NCBI GenBank assembly: GCA_023101885.1
Contig: JALPQD010000087.1
Span: forward strand, 6,847,912-6,911,911
DNA from: Typhlomys cinereus
Taxonomy: Eukaryota > Chordata > Mammalia > Rodentia > Platacanthomyidae
Direction: 5' to 3'
DNA length: 64,000 nucleotides
In this document: in pieces, positions 44,386 to 54,745 of the stretch
How positions within the stretch are numbered: the stretch's first letter is position 1
Layout of the letters: the number at the start of each line of letters is the position of its first letter
Made by a program: the position numbers and the translations under genes
The notes under the pieces: generated by a model
What the model was told of the DNA's origin: nothing
The model's input: only the letters and a program-made list of their open reading frames with translations
Databases searched by the model: none

Positions 44386-45754
44386 AAGGCTTGATTCGAA
44401 ATTGATTTTTTCAAATAACAATCAGGTATCAAAGTATACACACTTTTAGGTGTGCAACAAACATAATATATATCGAACCTATTCTTCGCCTTTGAAGGGC
44501 TTATAATGCAACTATGGAAAGAAAAGATACAGAAGAGGGTTCAGAAGGTTTCAACACTAGCCAGGTGCTACTGAGAAGGTACCTCTATAATTCTGAGAAA
44601 GGAATGATTAGTTGGAACTAGAATTTTAAAAAGTACATAATAAAAAGTTGGAGCTCTCAAAAAAGCACAAAAATACAGTAAAATTTACTTCAACCAGGTT
44701 AATAAATTCACCCCAAATTTATAATTTTATACATATTTCATGCAGGCTGTAGAATATGTTAGTTGTACTAAGCCATGTGCTATATTCTTATGAATACTAT
44801 TAAAAAATACATATTCATATAAGTGACAAAGCTGTAACTCAATATTTCAACACTATTGGCTTTCAAAAAGTTACAGAATTTTAGAACTGATCCCAGTCAT
44901 TACAGAATTCATATAGAGCCAAACTATCTGTTTCCTTCTCCAGAAAGTTAAAAGGATTCCCTAATACATTAAATACTAAACATTTAATATGAAATGCATA
45001 AATATACATTAAATCTTAGATACTTGGGATATGAACAAATTTTAGTTCTTTGACTATTTCCTTAGTCTGTGAATTACCCAGATTTCTTTCTCTTATGGAA
45101 AGCTGCTTCACTTCTGGTCTTCAAATATCATGCCCAGGGTTCTTGGCACACATGAAGTACTCAGTGGACAGAGTGGCTCTGCTGTTGCCCTTATTACTAT
45201 TAGGCTCCCATTGCTGTTACTATCATTACAACTACTACTATTTCTTCTTTCTTCACTAGAATTCCCAATACTCAAAGGTTACCGACATACATACAAGGAC
45301 GCAAGGCTTGCCCTGAGCCAAAGGTCTTTCACTGGAGTCCAGAGACCTGACTATATGAATATACGGATGGGAAAGGCTTATGCTTTTATTGTCACTAACT
45401 CCTAATGAGATTTAATATTTCTTATAATTGCAAGTAGAAAAACAAGCCACCGGGGTATTAACAGTACCTGACTACTGCCCTTTGTACGGAATGCCTTCCT
45501 TCCTCTCCTCCACTGATCCCCTGTGCAGCCTCCTCATATTCACCCTCTTGCCTCCTTACAGCTCCCAGCTGCTGTCTGCCTGACTTAGAGTCTGTGGTTC
45601 TCATTCACTAGCTATGCATAAATCAGGGCAAGTTTTAGAACTTTCTCCATTTTCCTATTTTCCAGACTTGGAAATGGAGGAAGAGCAGGAACAATAATGC
45701 TTAGAAGAGCTTTGAGTTCCTGAGTATCAAGCAGCTCATATGCCATCTAAAGTA
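44386..45754. other. Unclassified AT-rich sequence
   Basis: 44400-45050 is AT-rich. About 45480-45590 may be an L2 internal remnant ('ggaatgccttccttcctctc'). No gene. Confidence 0.4.
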
Positions 45755-45845
45755 GAAATTCTCAACCTTTTGGCTTCAGGACCCTTTCATACCCCTAAAA
45801 ACTTCTAGTTCATTTTTTCATTATTTAAAAATTTAAAAAGTTTAT
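45755..45845 (+). mobile_element. hAT-Charlie-type DNA transposon remnant
   Basis: 'agaaattctcaaccttttgg' and 'cttcaggaccctttcatacc' with 'cctaaaaactt' match the conserved terminus of nonautonomous hAT elements (gtggttctcaaacttt...). Only one end is present. Confidence 0.65.
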
Positions 45846-45856
45846 TATTATTATTA

Positions 45857-46027
45857 ATTCTGCTCAGGGCTTAAAGCATTGCCTCATAAGCAAAACAACC
45901 TGAGTTCAGATCCTTATATCCCAAGTAATTCTGTATCTAGAAGGCAAAGCCTGGAAAACCCCAGAGCAAAGTAATACAGGATGATACCCAATGTCACCCT
46001 TAGACCTCCACAGGTATACACACTCAA
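45857..46027 (+). mobile_element. D-SINE, degraded
   Basis: Decayed head 'ctgctcagggcttaaagcat', then 'cctgagttcagatccttata', 'gaaggcaaagcctggaaaac', 'aatacaggatgatacccaat', 'gtcacccttagacctccaca'. Confidence 0.85.
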
Positions 46028-47114
46028 GTTTTCTTCTGTGTGTCCACCTGTGGATGCATAAAAAGGGTTTTTTTTTCATATTAGCATGTTTTATTTACTG
46101 AGCACATCCCCCCAGATTGTTCTACCCTTCCTTTTCTCCTGCCATTAATCTCCTTTGTTTTCCTAGTCAATGTCACCCCTATTTCCATGCCATACACACA
46201 TACCTGATTTTTTTATATCAGGAACAACAAATGGAAGAAAACATATGATACCTGTCTGAGACTGGATTAATTCATATGACAATCTCCATTTTCCTGCAAA
46301 TGACAAAACTTCACTTTTCCCTTCCCTAGGATTGAAATAAATCCCACTGTGTATATAAACCATATTACTTTATCCATTCCTCTGTTGCTGGACATCTAAG
46401 TGGGTTCAATGACTTAGTTGTGAATAGTGTTCTAGTGAATATTAATGTGCAAGGATCTCTGTGCTATGTCAACCTAAAAGTGTTCATGTGAATATCTAGG
46501 CAGTAGTACAGTAGGTCATAGGGTAACCTATATGCAGTTTCTTGAGAAGCCCCTAGAAAGTCTGGACTGACTTTCATTCCCACTAGCAGTACATAAAGGT
46601 TCCCTTTGTCTACACCCTCAGGTGTTATAGACACCCACTGTTACTAGTTTTCTTGTTGCTCATTCTGACCAGGGCAAAGTAGAATGTCAATATAGTTTTG
46701 ACTTGCATTTCTCTGATAGCTAGGGAAGTCAACATTTTTCCATATGCTTAATGATAATTTGTACTTTTGGTAATTGTCTCTTCATATCTTCATTAGTATA
46801 TTTATTGTTTGGGCTATTTGAGTTCTTGTTTAGATTTTTGAGTTCTTTATATATTCTAGATATTATTCTTCTATCACATGTATGGCTAACAAAGATTTAT
46901 CCCATTCTATAGATTGTCTTTTTACTCAATTAACTATCTATTTCAGTGTGCAGAAAGAAGCATTTTAGTTTCATAAGAGCCTCTCTGCCAGTTATTGGAT
47001 TTACTCCCTGAACTCGAGTTCTATTCAGAAAGTCTTAGCCTGTACTTACATCTAAAAGGTTTTCTCTACTCTTTCTCTGACAGCTTCAGAGTTCAGGTCT
47101 TGTGCTAAGATCTC

Positions 47115-47212
47115 AGGTCCAGGACTGGGGTTGTAGATCAGCAGTAAAGTGTTTGGTATCGTATTCAAAGTCTTAGGTCCATTCCTGCTACTGATAAAAG
47201 AAAAAAAAGTTG
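47115..47212 (+). mobile_element. ID-like SINE inside L1
   Basis: 'ctggggttgtagatcagcag' with 'taaagtgtttggtatcgt' and an A-rich tail. Confidence 0.65.
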
Positions 47213-47233
47213 TAAGTGAATGTATCAATTTAT

Positions 47234-47407
47234 GGGCTGGGAATGACTTAGCAGATAAAAGCGCCAACACACAAATGTGATAATTGAGTTTAATCTCTAG
47301 AACCCACATGGTGAAAGGAGAGAATAGATTCCCATAAATTATCCTCTGACTTCCACATGTGTGCCTTGAGATGTGCACATATTTACACACAAATATACAC
47401 ACACTAA

Positions 47408-47408
<1 letters not shown>
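47234..47408 (+). mobile_element. B2-superfamily SINE, RSINE-like, inside L1
   Basis: 'gggctgggaatgacttagca', 'ctagaacccacatggtgaaa', 'attatcctctgacttccaca', 'ctaaat' tail. Confidence 0.85.
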
Positions 47409-47409
<1 letters not shown>

Positions 47410-47454
<45 letters not shown>

Positions 47455-47672
47455 CAGAAGGCACTTGTGTATGCCTGTGGAGGCTCAAAGGTGACATCAG
47501 GAATCCTGGATTGTTCTACCTCCTTATTTCTTTGCTGTAGGGTTTTCCAGGTCTGGAATTTCAGGCTTCCTCCATTTCCACCCAGCATGTTTACATGGGA
47601 TCTGGGAATCCAAACTTAGGTACTTTGGCTTTCAAGGCAAAGGTTTTAATGACTGAGCCATCTCCTTATCCC
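47410..47672 (-). mobile_element. D-SINE inside L1, next to an RSINE
   Basis: (TG)n at 47410-47453, then 'tgtggaggctcaaaggtgac', 'gaatcctggattgttctacc', and the antisense head 'atgactgagccatctcctta'. It sits at the tail of the RSINE. Confidence 0.93.
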
Positions 47673-47719
47673 TAAATATACCATTTAAAAATTTTTTTTC
47701 TGCTTCTCTAGAAAATGGC

Positions 47720-48125
47720 ATTATGATTTCATGTGTGTTTGTTATAAGTGTGTGTGCATGTTCATGTATATGCAAGTCTACATGTGTGCAGATGTGTATG
47801 CATGTGTGTATGTCGAAGCTGGAGGTCAACTTGGGTGGTATACCACATGACATCCATTGTTAATTGTTTTTTGATTTAGTTCGTTTTGGTTTGGTTTTTT
47901 TGTTTTTTTTTTTTGAGACAGTTTCTCTCACTGGCCAGAACATTGCCTACTGTGCTAGGCTGACTGGCCAGTGAGCAAGCAGGACTTGTCTGTCTCTGCT
48001 TCCTCTGTGCTACGATTACAAGCCTATGTCACTGCAGCTAGTTTTTCTGCATGGTTTCTAGGGATTGAACTCAAGTCCTTGTACTTGCAATGCAGGCACT
48101 TCACTGACCCAGCTATCACCCCAGC
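47720..48125 (-). mobile_element. B4-like composite SINE inside L1
   Basis: 'tgtgtgcatgttcatgtata' tail side, 'gaagctggaggtcaacttgg', 'tgagacagtttctctcactg', 'ctgtgctacgattacaagcc' (B1-like), then 'tctagggattgaactcaagt' and 'cttcactgacccagctatca' (tRNA-like head). Confidence 0.8.
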
Positions 48126-48734
48126 ACTGGATTTGGTATTTGATGGGGATTGCATTGAATCTGTAGATTGCTTTTGATGAGATAGTCGTTTCACAATATT
48201 AATTCTTCCACTCCATGAGCGAGAAAAGTCTTTCCATCTTGTGGTGTCTTATTTAATTTCTTCAGTGTTTCAATTTTCCTTGTAGAGGTCATTCACTTCC
48301 TTGCCTGGGTTTATTCTAAGGCAAATGTGGATGCAATTGTTTCCTTAGTTCCTTTCTCAACGTGATCATCATTGGCAGATAGGATGGCTACTGGCTTTTG
48401 TATTTTGATTTTGTATCCTGCCACTTTGCTGAAGCTTCATCAGATATCAGAGTTTTTTTGGCAGAGTCTTTAAGGTCTCTTAGGTATAGAATCATATCAT
48501 CTGCAAATTATGATGTTTCGACTTCTTACATTTATTTACTTATTTATTCCTTTTATTTGCATCTCTTTCATTTTATTTGCATCTTATAGCTGTAGCAGAG
48601 TCTTCCAGTACTATATTAAATAGGAGTGGAGAGAGTAGACACTCTTGCCTTGTTTCTGAAATATTTTCACTTTTTTCTTATTTAGTATGATGACTATAGG
48701 CTTGTTGTCTATAGTCTTTCATTTATTTATTTTT

Positions 48735-48753
48735 AGTTCTTGTGTGTGTGTGT

Positions 48754-48799
<46 letters not shown>

Positions 48800-49000
48800 C
48801 CCTGTGGAGGACCAAGAATGACTTCAGGTATTATCCTGGATTACTTCTACCTCTTTTTTGTTTTGCTCTGAGATTTCCCAGGGCCAGAAGTGCAAACCAC
48901 CACCGTTTTTGCCTGCCATTTTTACGTGGGACCCAGGATCCAAACTCAGGACCTTCTGCTTTTGAGGCAGAGTCTTAACCCCTGAGCCATCTTTCCAGTC
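48735..49000 (-). mobile_element. D-SINE inside L1, full length
   Basis: (TG)n at 48741-48793, 'cctgtggaggaccaagaatg', 'ttacgtgggacccaggatcc', and antisense head 'taacccctgagccatctttc'. It separates two L1 blocks. Confidence 0.93.
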
Positions 49001-49299
49001 CATCAGTGATCTTTTTCAATATATTCTTGAATTAGATATGCAAATATCTTATTCACAATATTTGCATTTATGTTCATTAAAGAGATTGACCTGTATATAT
49101 TCCATTTTGGATCTGTCTTTTTCTGGTTTTGGTATCAGGGTGATGCCAGCTTTGTAAAAAAAGAAGTTGGTAGCTGTCCTTATGTTTCTGTTTCATGGAA
49201 CAGTTTCAGAATCATTGATGTCAGCCTTTCTTTAAAGGTCTGATAGTACTCATCTGGGCCTGGATTTTTTTGTTGTAGAGAAATTTTTAAAATAATAAA

Positions 49300-49738
49300 A
49301 TAACTAAGTGGCATTTTATTTATTTTTTAATAATTTCATACACGTATACAATGTATCTTTATCATATCTACCACTCCTCCCAACATAGCGCTTTTGTGTC
49401 CCCTTCTTTTTAATATAACCCACTGAGTCCAATCAGTGCTGCCTGCATGTGCATAATATAGGAACATCCACTATTCATGGACAATTTATCAGTGACCATA
49501 GTTTCAGAGAAAAAATAATTCCCTTACCCAACATCCATCATCTTGCACTAGTTTCTCAGCTAGGGGTGGGGCCAGTGAGTACCTCCCCCATCTGTGCTGA
49601 AATGTCAACAGACTGGATCTCGTGCAGGTAACAACAGTCATATGACAATAGTTGTTGGTTTTAGTGCTTCATTTTTACCAATAGATAGGTCAACCCCACA
49701 AAAATAAATCCAAAAAAATACATGTTATTTTCTTTTCC
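49300..49738 (-). mobile_element. L1 3' UTR fragment, Lx-like, at the L1 inversion junction
   Basis: T-rich start 'tttattttttaataatttca', then 'acccactgagtccaatcagt', 'tgctgcctgcatgtgcataa', 'tcagctaggggtggggccag' and 'cttgc/ctcgtgcaggtaaca'. This is the murine-type L1 3' UTR order. It lies exactly between the two oppositely oriented parts of the larger L1. Confidence 0.75.
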
Positions 49739-49938
49739 TTTTTTTAAAAAAGACTATTAGGATACAAAGCAAGTCTCAAAAAATACATAAGAAAACAAAC
49801 AATTTTAATTTGATGACAATGGAATAAAGCTAGAAATGAGCAGCAAGAGAAAGTACAGAAAATATATAAACTCATGGAGATTAAACAACCCACTATGAAT
49901 GATGAATAGGTCAAAAAATAAATAAAAAAAATATTTCT

Positions 49939-50238
49939 AGGGCTGGAGAGATGGCTCAGGGGTTAAGACTCTGTCTTGCAAGCAACAGGTCCTGAGTTCA
50001 GATCCCAGGTAAAAACACCAGTTCAGATAAAAACACCAGTTCAGGTAAAAACACGTTCAGATCCCAGGTAAAAACACCAGTGAGCCTGTACTTTCGGCGC
50101 TGATGGGCAGAGCCTGGAAAATCCCAGAGTGAAGCAAAAAAAGAGGTAGAAGCAATCCAGGATGATTCCCAAAGGCATCTTTGGTCCTCCACAGGGACAC
50201 ACAGTGGCCTCTGATACAGATACACACACACACAATAC
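49939..50238 (+). mobile_element. D-SINE with internal tandem duplication
   Basis: Excellent match to the common D-SINE: 'gggctggagagatggctcag', 'gtcttgcaagcaacaggtcc', 'ggtagaagcaatccaggatg', 'gggacacacagtggcctctg', (CA)n. At 49996-50079 the segment after the B box is repeated four times (see next feature). Inserted in the inverted L1 segment. Confidence 0.95.
49996..50079 (+). repeat. Four tandem copies of the D-SINE B-box segment
   Basis: Units of 25, 18, 16 and 25 bp, each starting gttcag and ending with aaaaacac(ca): 49996-50020, 50021-50038, 50039-50054 and 50055-50079. Units 1 and 4 carry gttcagatcccagg; units 2 and 3 lack the tccca part. Confidence 0.95.
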
Positions 50239-50949
50239 ATGTCATGTGCAAAATGATTAAAGTTAATGATGATGATGATGATAATAATAATAATAAAATA
50301 TTCCTACAAGTAAAAATGAAAACACAACAAACCAAAGCCTGCAGGATACAATGAAGGCAATTCTCAGAGGGAAATTTATAGCTACAAGTCTCTACATTAA
50401 TAAGATTAGTTATATCTCAAATAAATAAATTTGTATCTTCAGATCCTGGAAAAACAAGAACAAACCAAAACTCAAATCAGCAGATGGGAAAAAATAATTA
50501 AGATTGGAGAGAAATTAATGAAATGGAAATGAAAAACTTAATACAAAGAATCAATGAAACAAAGAGGTTTTTTTTTTAAAGAAAATCAACAACCCTTAGC
50601 CAAACTAACTGAAATAGACAGAAGGCCCAAATTAATGAAACTGAAGATTAAAAGGGAAATACTACATCAGATACCAATGAAATTCAGAAAACTATTAGGA
50701 CATTCTTTAAAAACTTGTATTCCACTAGGTTAAAAAAAAACTAAATAAAATGGTTGAATTTCTTGAGGCATTTGATCTATCAAAAATTAAACCAAGATGC
50801 AATAAACAATGTAAACAGATCTATGATAAGCAATGTGATAGGAACTGTAATAAAAAAAATTCCCCCGGTATCTCACTGAAGAGCGATGGAGAAAAAGAGT
50901 GGGAGAATGGAGAGAAGAGCCATGAAACAGTTTCCTGCACATGACAGGG

Positions 50950-51225
50950 CTGAGGCACTCTCAACTCACAGCAGCTCTATGTCTTCCTTGACCTCCACTT
51001 AATTTATGGGAGGCAAGGTCTCTTCCTGAAGCCAGCTGCACTGATTCCGCCAGCTTGGCCATCAGCTTGCCTTGAGTACTCCTGTCAATGCCTCCCGTAC
51101 TGTTATTACAGGTGGGTCTCCATATCTACCTACCCAGCATCTATAAAGGTGCTGGGGATTTGAACTCTTGTCCTTCTGCTTGTGCTGCAAGCACTTTTTC
51201 CACTGCGTCATCTGCTCAGCCCCCC
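50950..51225 (-). mobile_element. B4-like composite SINE
   Basis: 'tgttattacaggtgggtctc' (B1-like part), then 'tgctggggatttgaactctt' and 'ccactgcgtcatctgctcag' (tRNA-like head in antisense). Confidence 0.7.
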
Positions 51226-51239
51226 AGCTTTTCTTTTAA

Positions 51240-51355
51240 AAGAGATATGAGACAGAGTCTCCCTAAGCTACCCAGGCTAGTTTCCAACTTGCAATCCTCC
51301 TGCCTCAGCCTTCTCTCTGGGGATACAGGCCTGTGCCATCAGTCCCAGCTTCTGG
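51240..51355 (-). mobile_element. B1-like SINE
   Basis: 'tgagacagagtctccctaag', 'ctacccaggctagtttccaa', 'aatcctcctgcctcagcctt'. Confidence 0.9.
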
Positions 51356-51917
51356 GGATTTTCTGCCATCATGAACCAGCCAAATGGAAAGTGTTGGCTC
51401 ATTTAATAGTGGGCATCTTTCAGACCTTGGACATCTCATTGTATGTATAACAGTATCACAATCTTGTCAAGACCATCTTCCAGTTTAGGGAAGCTGAAAA
51501 GTGTACAACGTGGAGATGATTCCTCCAAAATTCTACTTTTCTCAAAGTTCAAATTTTGTTAGTGAGCAAATATAGGCAACTGTTTTTTTTTTTCTTGTTC
51601 ATTTCTTTGTAAATTAAAATATGGTATTTTTTTCCCACATCAAAGCAACCCAAAGTTAAGATATACATACTTTTCAAATTAACCCTAATAAATTTTGAAT
51701 ATTTATGAAATTCCTACAGAAATATACAATGCATTGAAGTCTGTATAAATCAAAGTTATCAAATGTGGAGAAATGCACAGTGATATTCCTTAGAGATGAA
51801 TGAAACTTAGAATGATTAATCACAAATAAGTAGCAAATACAACTTGACAGCCTCAAAGAATCTCAACACAAGCCTGATTACTTGGTTTTCTTTTTCTTTC
51901 ATTTTTTTATAACCAAT
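51356..51917. other. Unclassified AT-rich sequence
   Basis: Nothing recognised. Confidence 0.4.
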
Positions 51918-52002
51918 TTTATCTCCAGAACCCACGTAAAGGTGGAAGGAAAAAACAACCCCAAGATGTTGTCTTCAGACCTCCACATGCCGCTATGTGG
52001 TA

Positions 52003-52047
<45 letters not shown>
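51918..52047 (+). mobile_element. RSINE-like SINE, 5'-truncated, with (CA)n
   Basis: 'atctccagaacccacgtaaa', 'gttgtcttcagacctccaca', then (CA)n at 52009-52047 with CATACA variants continuing to about 52110. Confidence 0.85.
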
Positions 52048-52052
<5 letters not shown>

Positions 52053-52324
52053 ACATACACACATTCCATACACACACACACCATACATACATGCATCACA
52101 TACATACATCATACTGCACGATAATAGTAAGGTGTTAAAATTTGACAACTAAAAATTATAGAATGTTTAACTTTTCCTCTCCAAATTGAGGAACTAAACT
52201 AAGAAGAAACAAAGTTGTCAATTTTTAAATAATGTTAGGGTTTGGGAGTTTTTGCCTCTGTTTTTCTTTTTTAAAATTTCTTTTTCTGGAAGTGGGTTGT
52301 GGGGTCCTTCTCTCTTAATGACAC

Positions 52325-52705
52325 TGTGCTCCTTAGAGTAAGCAGTCAACGTGACACTTGGGAGGTGACCTGTGAGGAATGATTCAGCTAAGGAAGGCAT
52401 CTGTGCAAACCAGTAGGAGAATGTCCTAGTTGTTTTCATAGAAGTGGAGAGACCTCCCCGTTGCAGATGAAGGCAGAGAGCTAGTTGTCATTTGGCAAAG
52501 CTGATACATATGCTCTGGTTCTTCCTCCTCTCCGCTCTGACTTTGGATCTGGTGTGTTTCATTTCCTGGGCTCCAGCTGGCGACTCTCCTTCCAGAATGG
52601 ACCAGAACTTGGAATAATAAGCTAAAATTAAAAATCCACTGTCCTCCTAAGTTGTTTGGTCAGGCACTTATTGCAGTAACAAATTATGGAACTAAAAAGG
52701 TACTA
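52325..52705 (+). mobile_element. MaLR-like solo LTR
   Basis: 'gaggaatgattcagctaagg', 'gagctagttgtcatttggca', 'agaatggaccagaacttgga', 'tcctcctaagttgtttggtc' and 'aggcacttattgcagtaaca' follow the family order. Confidence 0.8.
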
Positions 52706-52734
52706 TACTTACAAGATCAAAAAAAAAAATTCTG

Positions 52735-53203
52735 CGGAAGAGGGGGCGGTAAGAGTGTAAGAGCAAAAGGATGGGAGGAGCAATGATATGTAAGATACTC
52801 CATACAAGTTAGGGCTGAAGCAATCATAATTGGACTTTGCATGCCCTGCGCATTGTCCAACACACTGTTGACCCCACAAAGTCCAGCATCTGCTAAAGGC
52901 ACCAAGATGTTTGGAGGCAAGGGATTGGCAGACACAGCAGTGTTCTTATACCTAAGGGGAACACGGGAAAGTGTTTAGGGAAAGGCCACTGGGTCCTTGT
53001 ACGTCATCGGAGAGGAGGGCCCAGAGGAAAATCAGGCATGCACAAGAAAGGACTCTCTGGGAATTGGGGCGGGAGGCACTGGGGGATGGGAAGGGAGGGG
53101 AGTGGGGAGGAGGAGCAGGGGGTATGGGGGGAGGAGGAGGGAGGGAGGGAATTGGTGTACCCATTAAGTTTGTATGAGCTGAAATAATAATAAAAAATGT
53201 ATT
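52735..53203 (+). mobile_element. L1 3' UTR insertion with G-rich tract, perfect TSD
   Basis: Bracketed by a perfect 12-bp duplication aaaaaaattctg (52723-52734 and 53204-53215). Ends 'acccattaagtttgtatgag' and 'aaataataataaaaaatgt'. A G-rich tract lies at 53064-53152. The terminal motif matches the minus-strand copies at 57895-58100 and 19893-20110. A 5'-truncated, 3' UTR-only L1 copy with no ORF. Confidence 0.85.
53064..53152 (+). repeat. G-rich tract, quadruplex-prone
   Basis: Many runs of three or more G in succession (ggggcggg, gggggatggg, gggaggggagtgggg, ggggg, gggggg), all in the L1 3' UTR above. Confidence 0.9.
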
Positions 53204-53215
53204 AAAAAAATTCTG

Positions 53216-53526
53216 GGTTAGTTCACCATTCCATTTCCTTACCACATCATTTTCAAAACTCAGGCATTTTACTCTTTTGGGTAATAAAAGTATGCAGGAA
53301 TTTAAACTGAATCGGTTATTTACAATATTCGGATCTCCTCTGATAGGTTTGGTCTTGAATGTTCACATCCAAACAAATCTTTCATCGAAAAAACACAACA
53401 AAAGTGTTTCTTAAAAAGAGAAATTGAGAATCACTGGAGAATTTTCATCCAGGTTAGCAGAAAATAGTTCACATTTGTTGAAGTATATTCTGAAATGGTC
53501 ATTTTTTTAATTTTAAAAACATACAT
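53216..53526. other. Unclassified sequence
   Basis: Nothing recognised. Confidence 0.4.
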
Positions 53527-53800
53527 GGGGACTGGGGAAATGATTCAGAGGCTAAAGTCTATGTCCCACAAACAAACAAACAAACAAAAAAAACCCAAGT
53601 TTGGGTCCCAGATCCCACATAAAAATACCAGGCAGAAATGGCAATAGCCTGCAGTTATGACCCTGGAAGGCAGAGTCTGTGAAACCCTAGAACAATGCAG
53701 TAAGGAGGTGGAGCAATCCAAGATGATTCCCAAAGTCACCCTTGGACCTCCATAGGCACACGCATCAAGTGCCTCTTCTATACACACACCCCCACTCCAT
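53527..53800 (+). mobile_element. D-SINE with (CAAA)n in the head
   Basis: 'ggggactggggaaatgattc' head, a (CAAA)n expansion at about 53567-53588, 'accaggcagaaatggcaata', 'gtggagcaatccaagatgat', 'cccaaagtcacccttggacc'. Confidence 0.9.
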
Positions 53801-54287
53801 TCTATCCCCCACAACACATGCATGCAAAAATATGTACACAGGACTTTTTTAAAAAACTTTGCAGACTTCCCAAAAATCTCATATGCTCAAGGAAGCATGA
53901 GTTTCATTTTGAAAATCTTGTCAGCCTCAAACCCAGTATGTACCCATACATCACTGTAATAGACTATGAAAACTATACTTTCCAGTAAAAATCTAGATCA
54001 CATTACCTGCCATGACCTACAAATGAGTAGGTAACAAGAGGTGGAGAATGCACACCCCCAAATCATATTTGTTCGTATGTATATTGCTCCTTATTATAGT
54101 GAGAGGTGTACCAGCACCCAGACATTATGACCTATTAAAGGGCACAAACCACAGGCGTCAACATCCTCTATTACCCTGTATACTTAAGCCAGCATCTTTC
54201 ACTATCCCATTTACCAGTATCCCATTTGCCAGTATCTCCTGTTACCCTACTGATTGGAACCAGCATCCCTCATTGTCCCACTATTGC
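53801..54287. other. Unclassified sequence
   Basis: About 54150-54280 shows a loose internal repetition (units like 'ccagcatcttt/ccctcattgtccca', 'agtatcccattt'). The same 'ccagcatccct' theme recurs at about 54772. No gene. Confidence 0.4.
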
Positions 54288-54745
54288 AGTTACTTTGCAT
54301 ATTGTTCATGAGCACACAGCAAAATAGCTTAAGGGGGAACAAGGTTTATGATTATTCAGTTAGAGTCTAAGTCGTCTTGGCAGGAGAGCTCATACCAACA
54401 CCAGGAACCGAGGGAGGTTATGTATGGGCTCAGCAACATGGGCTTCCACTCTTCAAGTCTACAGCTGTGCTGACCAACAAATTTGCCAACAATAGAGGGA
54501 AATGGTATACCACTCCATAAGACTGCTGAGAGATGGACAAACTTTGCTTGCCAGAATATTTTATGGCAAACTTCTTAACCAGCTCTCTCCATCTTATCCA
54601 CCTGCCCAGGGGGTAATCCCACCCACCATGGACTGGATCCTCCCCATCGCCTAGGTAATGTCCTATAGACTTGCTCAGGGGTTACATCAACAACAAATAT
54701 GCCCAGAGTTCAAACCGTCAATGGTCAAGTTGACACACCTGCAGC
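54288..54745 (-). mobile_element. MaLR-like solo LTR
   Basis: 'gggggaacaaggtttatgat', 'ggagagctcataccaacacc', 'ttcttaaccagctctctcca', 'cacccaccatggactggatc', 'caatggtcaagttgacacac'. It contains an extra segment at about 54425-54500 relative to the 429-bp copies. Confidence 0.85.

Larger units (their letters stand above)
46060..49276 (-). mobile_element. L1 ORF2-to-3' UTR segment, minus strand, interrupted
   Basis: Antisense L1 in three blocks. 46060-47110 is the ORF2 C-terminal and 3' region ('tatccattcctctgttgctg', 'gacttgcatttctctgatag'). 48126-48735 is upstream ORF2 ('tggggattgcattgaatctg', 'atagaatcatatcatctgca'). 49005-49276 lies near the reverse-transcriptase start ('tgatgccagctttgt', ending 'ctgggcctggattt'). 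The gaps hold later SINEs. Many stops and indels; no functional product. Its missing 5' portion lies inverted at 49745-50880. Confidence 0.88.
49745..50885 (+). mobile_element. L1 ORF2 5' portion, inverted relative to 46060-49276
   Basis: Sense L1 ORF2: 'aaagctagaaatgagcagca', 'aacaacccactatgaatga', then after the D-SINE 'cagagggaaatttatagcta', 'aaaaacttaatacaaagaat', 'agccaaactaactgaaatag', ending 'aaaattaaaccaagatgcaa' and 'ctgtaataaaaaaaattccc'. The last motif is the L1 coordinate where the minus-strand segment starts, so both parts come from one L1. Many stops; no product. Confidence 0.85.

Noticed and set aside
49996..50079. Possible CRISPR-like direct repeats
   Set aside because: Units of 16-25 bp without unique spacers, inside a SINE. 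They are a tandem duplication, not a CRISPR array.
46060..50885. Active L1 reverse transcriptase
   Set aside because: The L1 is inverted in its 5' half, interrupted by at least six SINEs and full of stops and indels.
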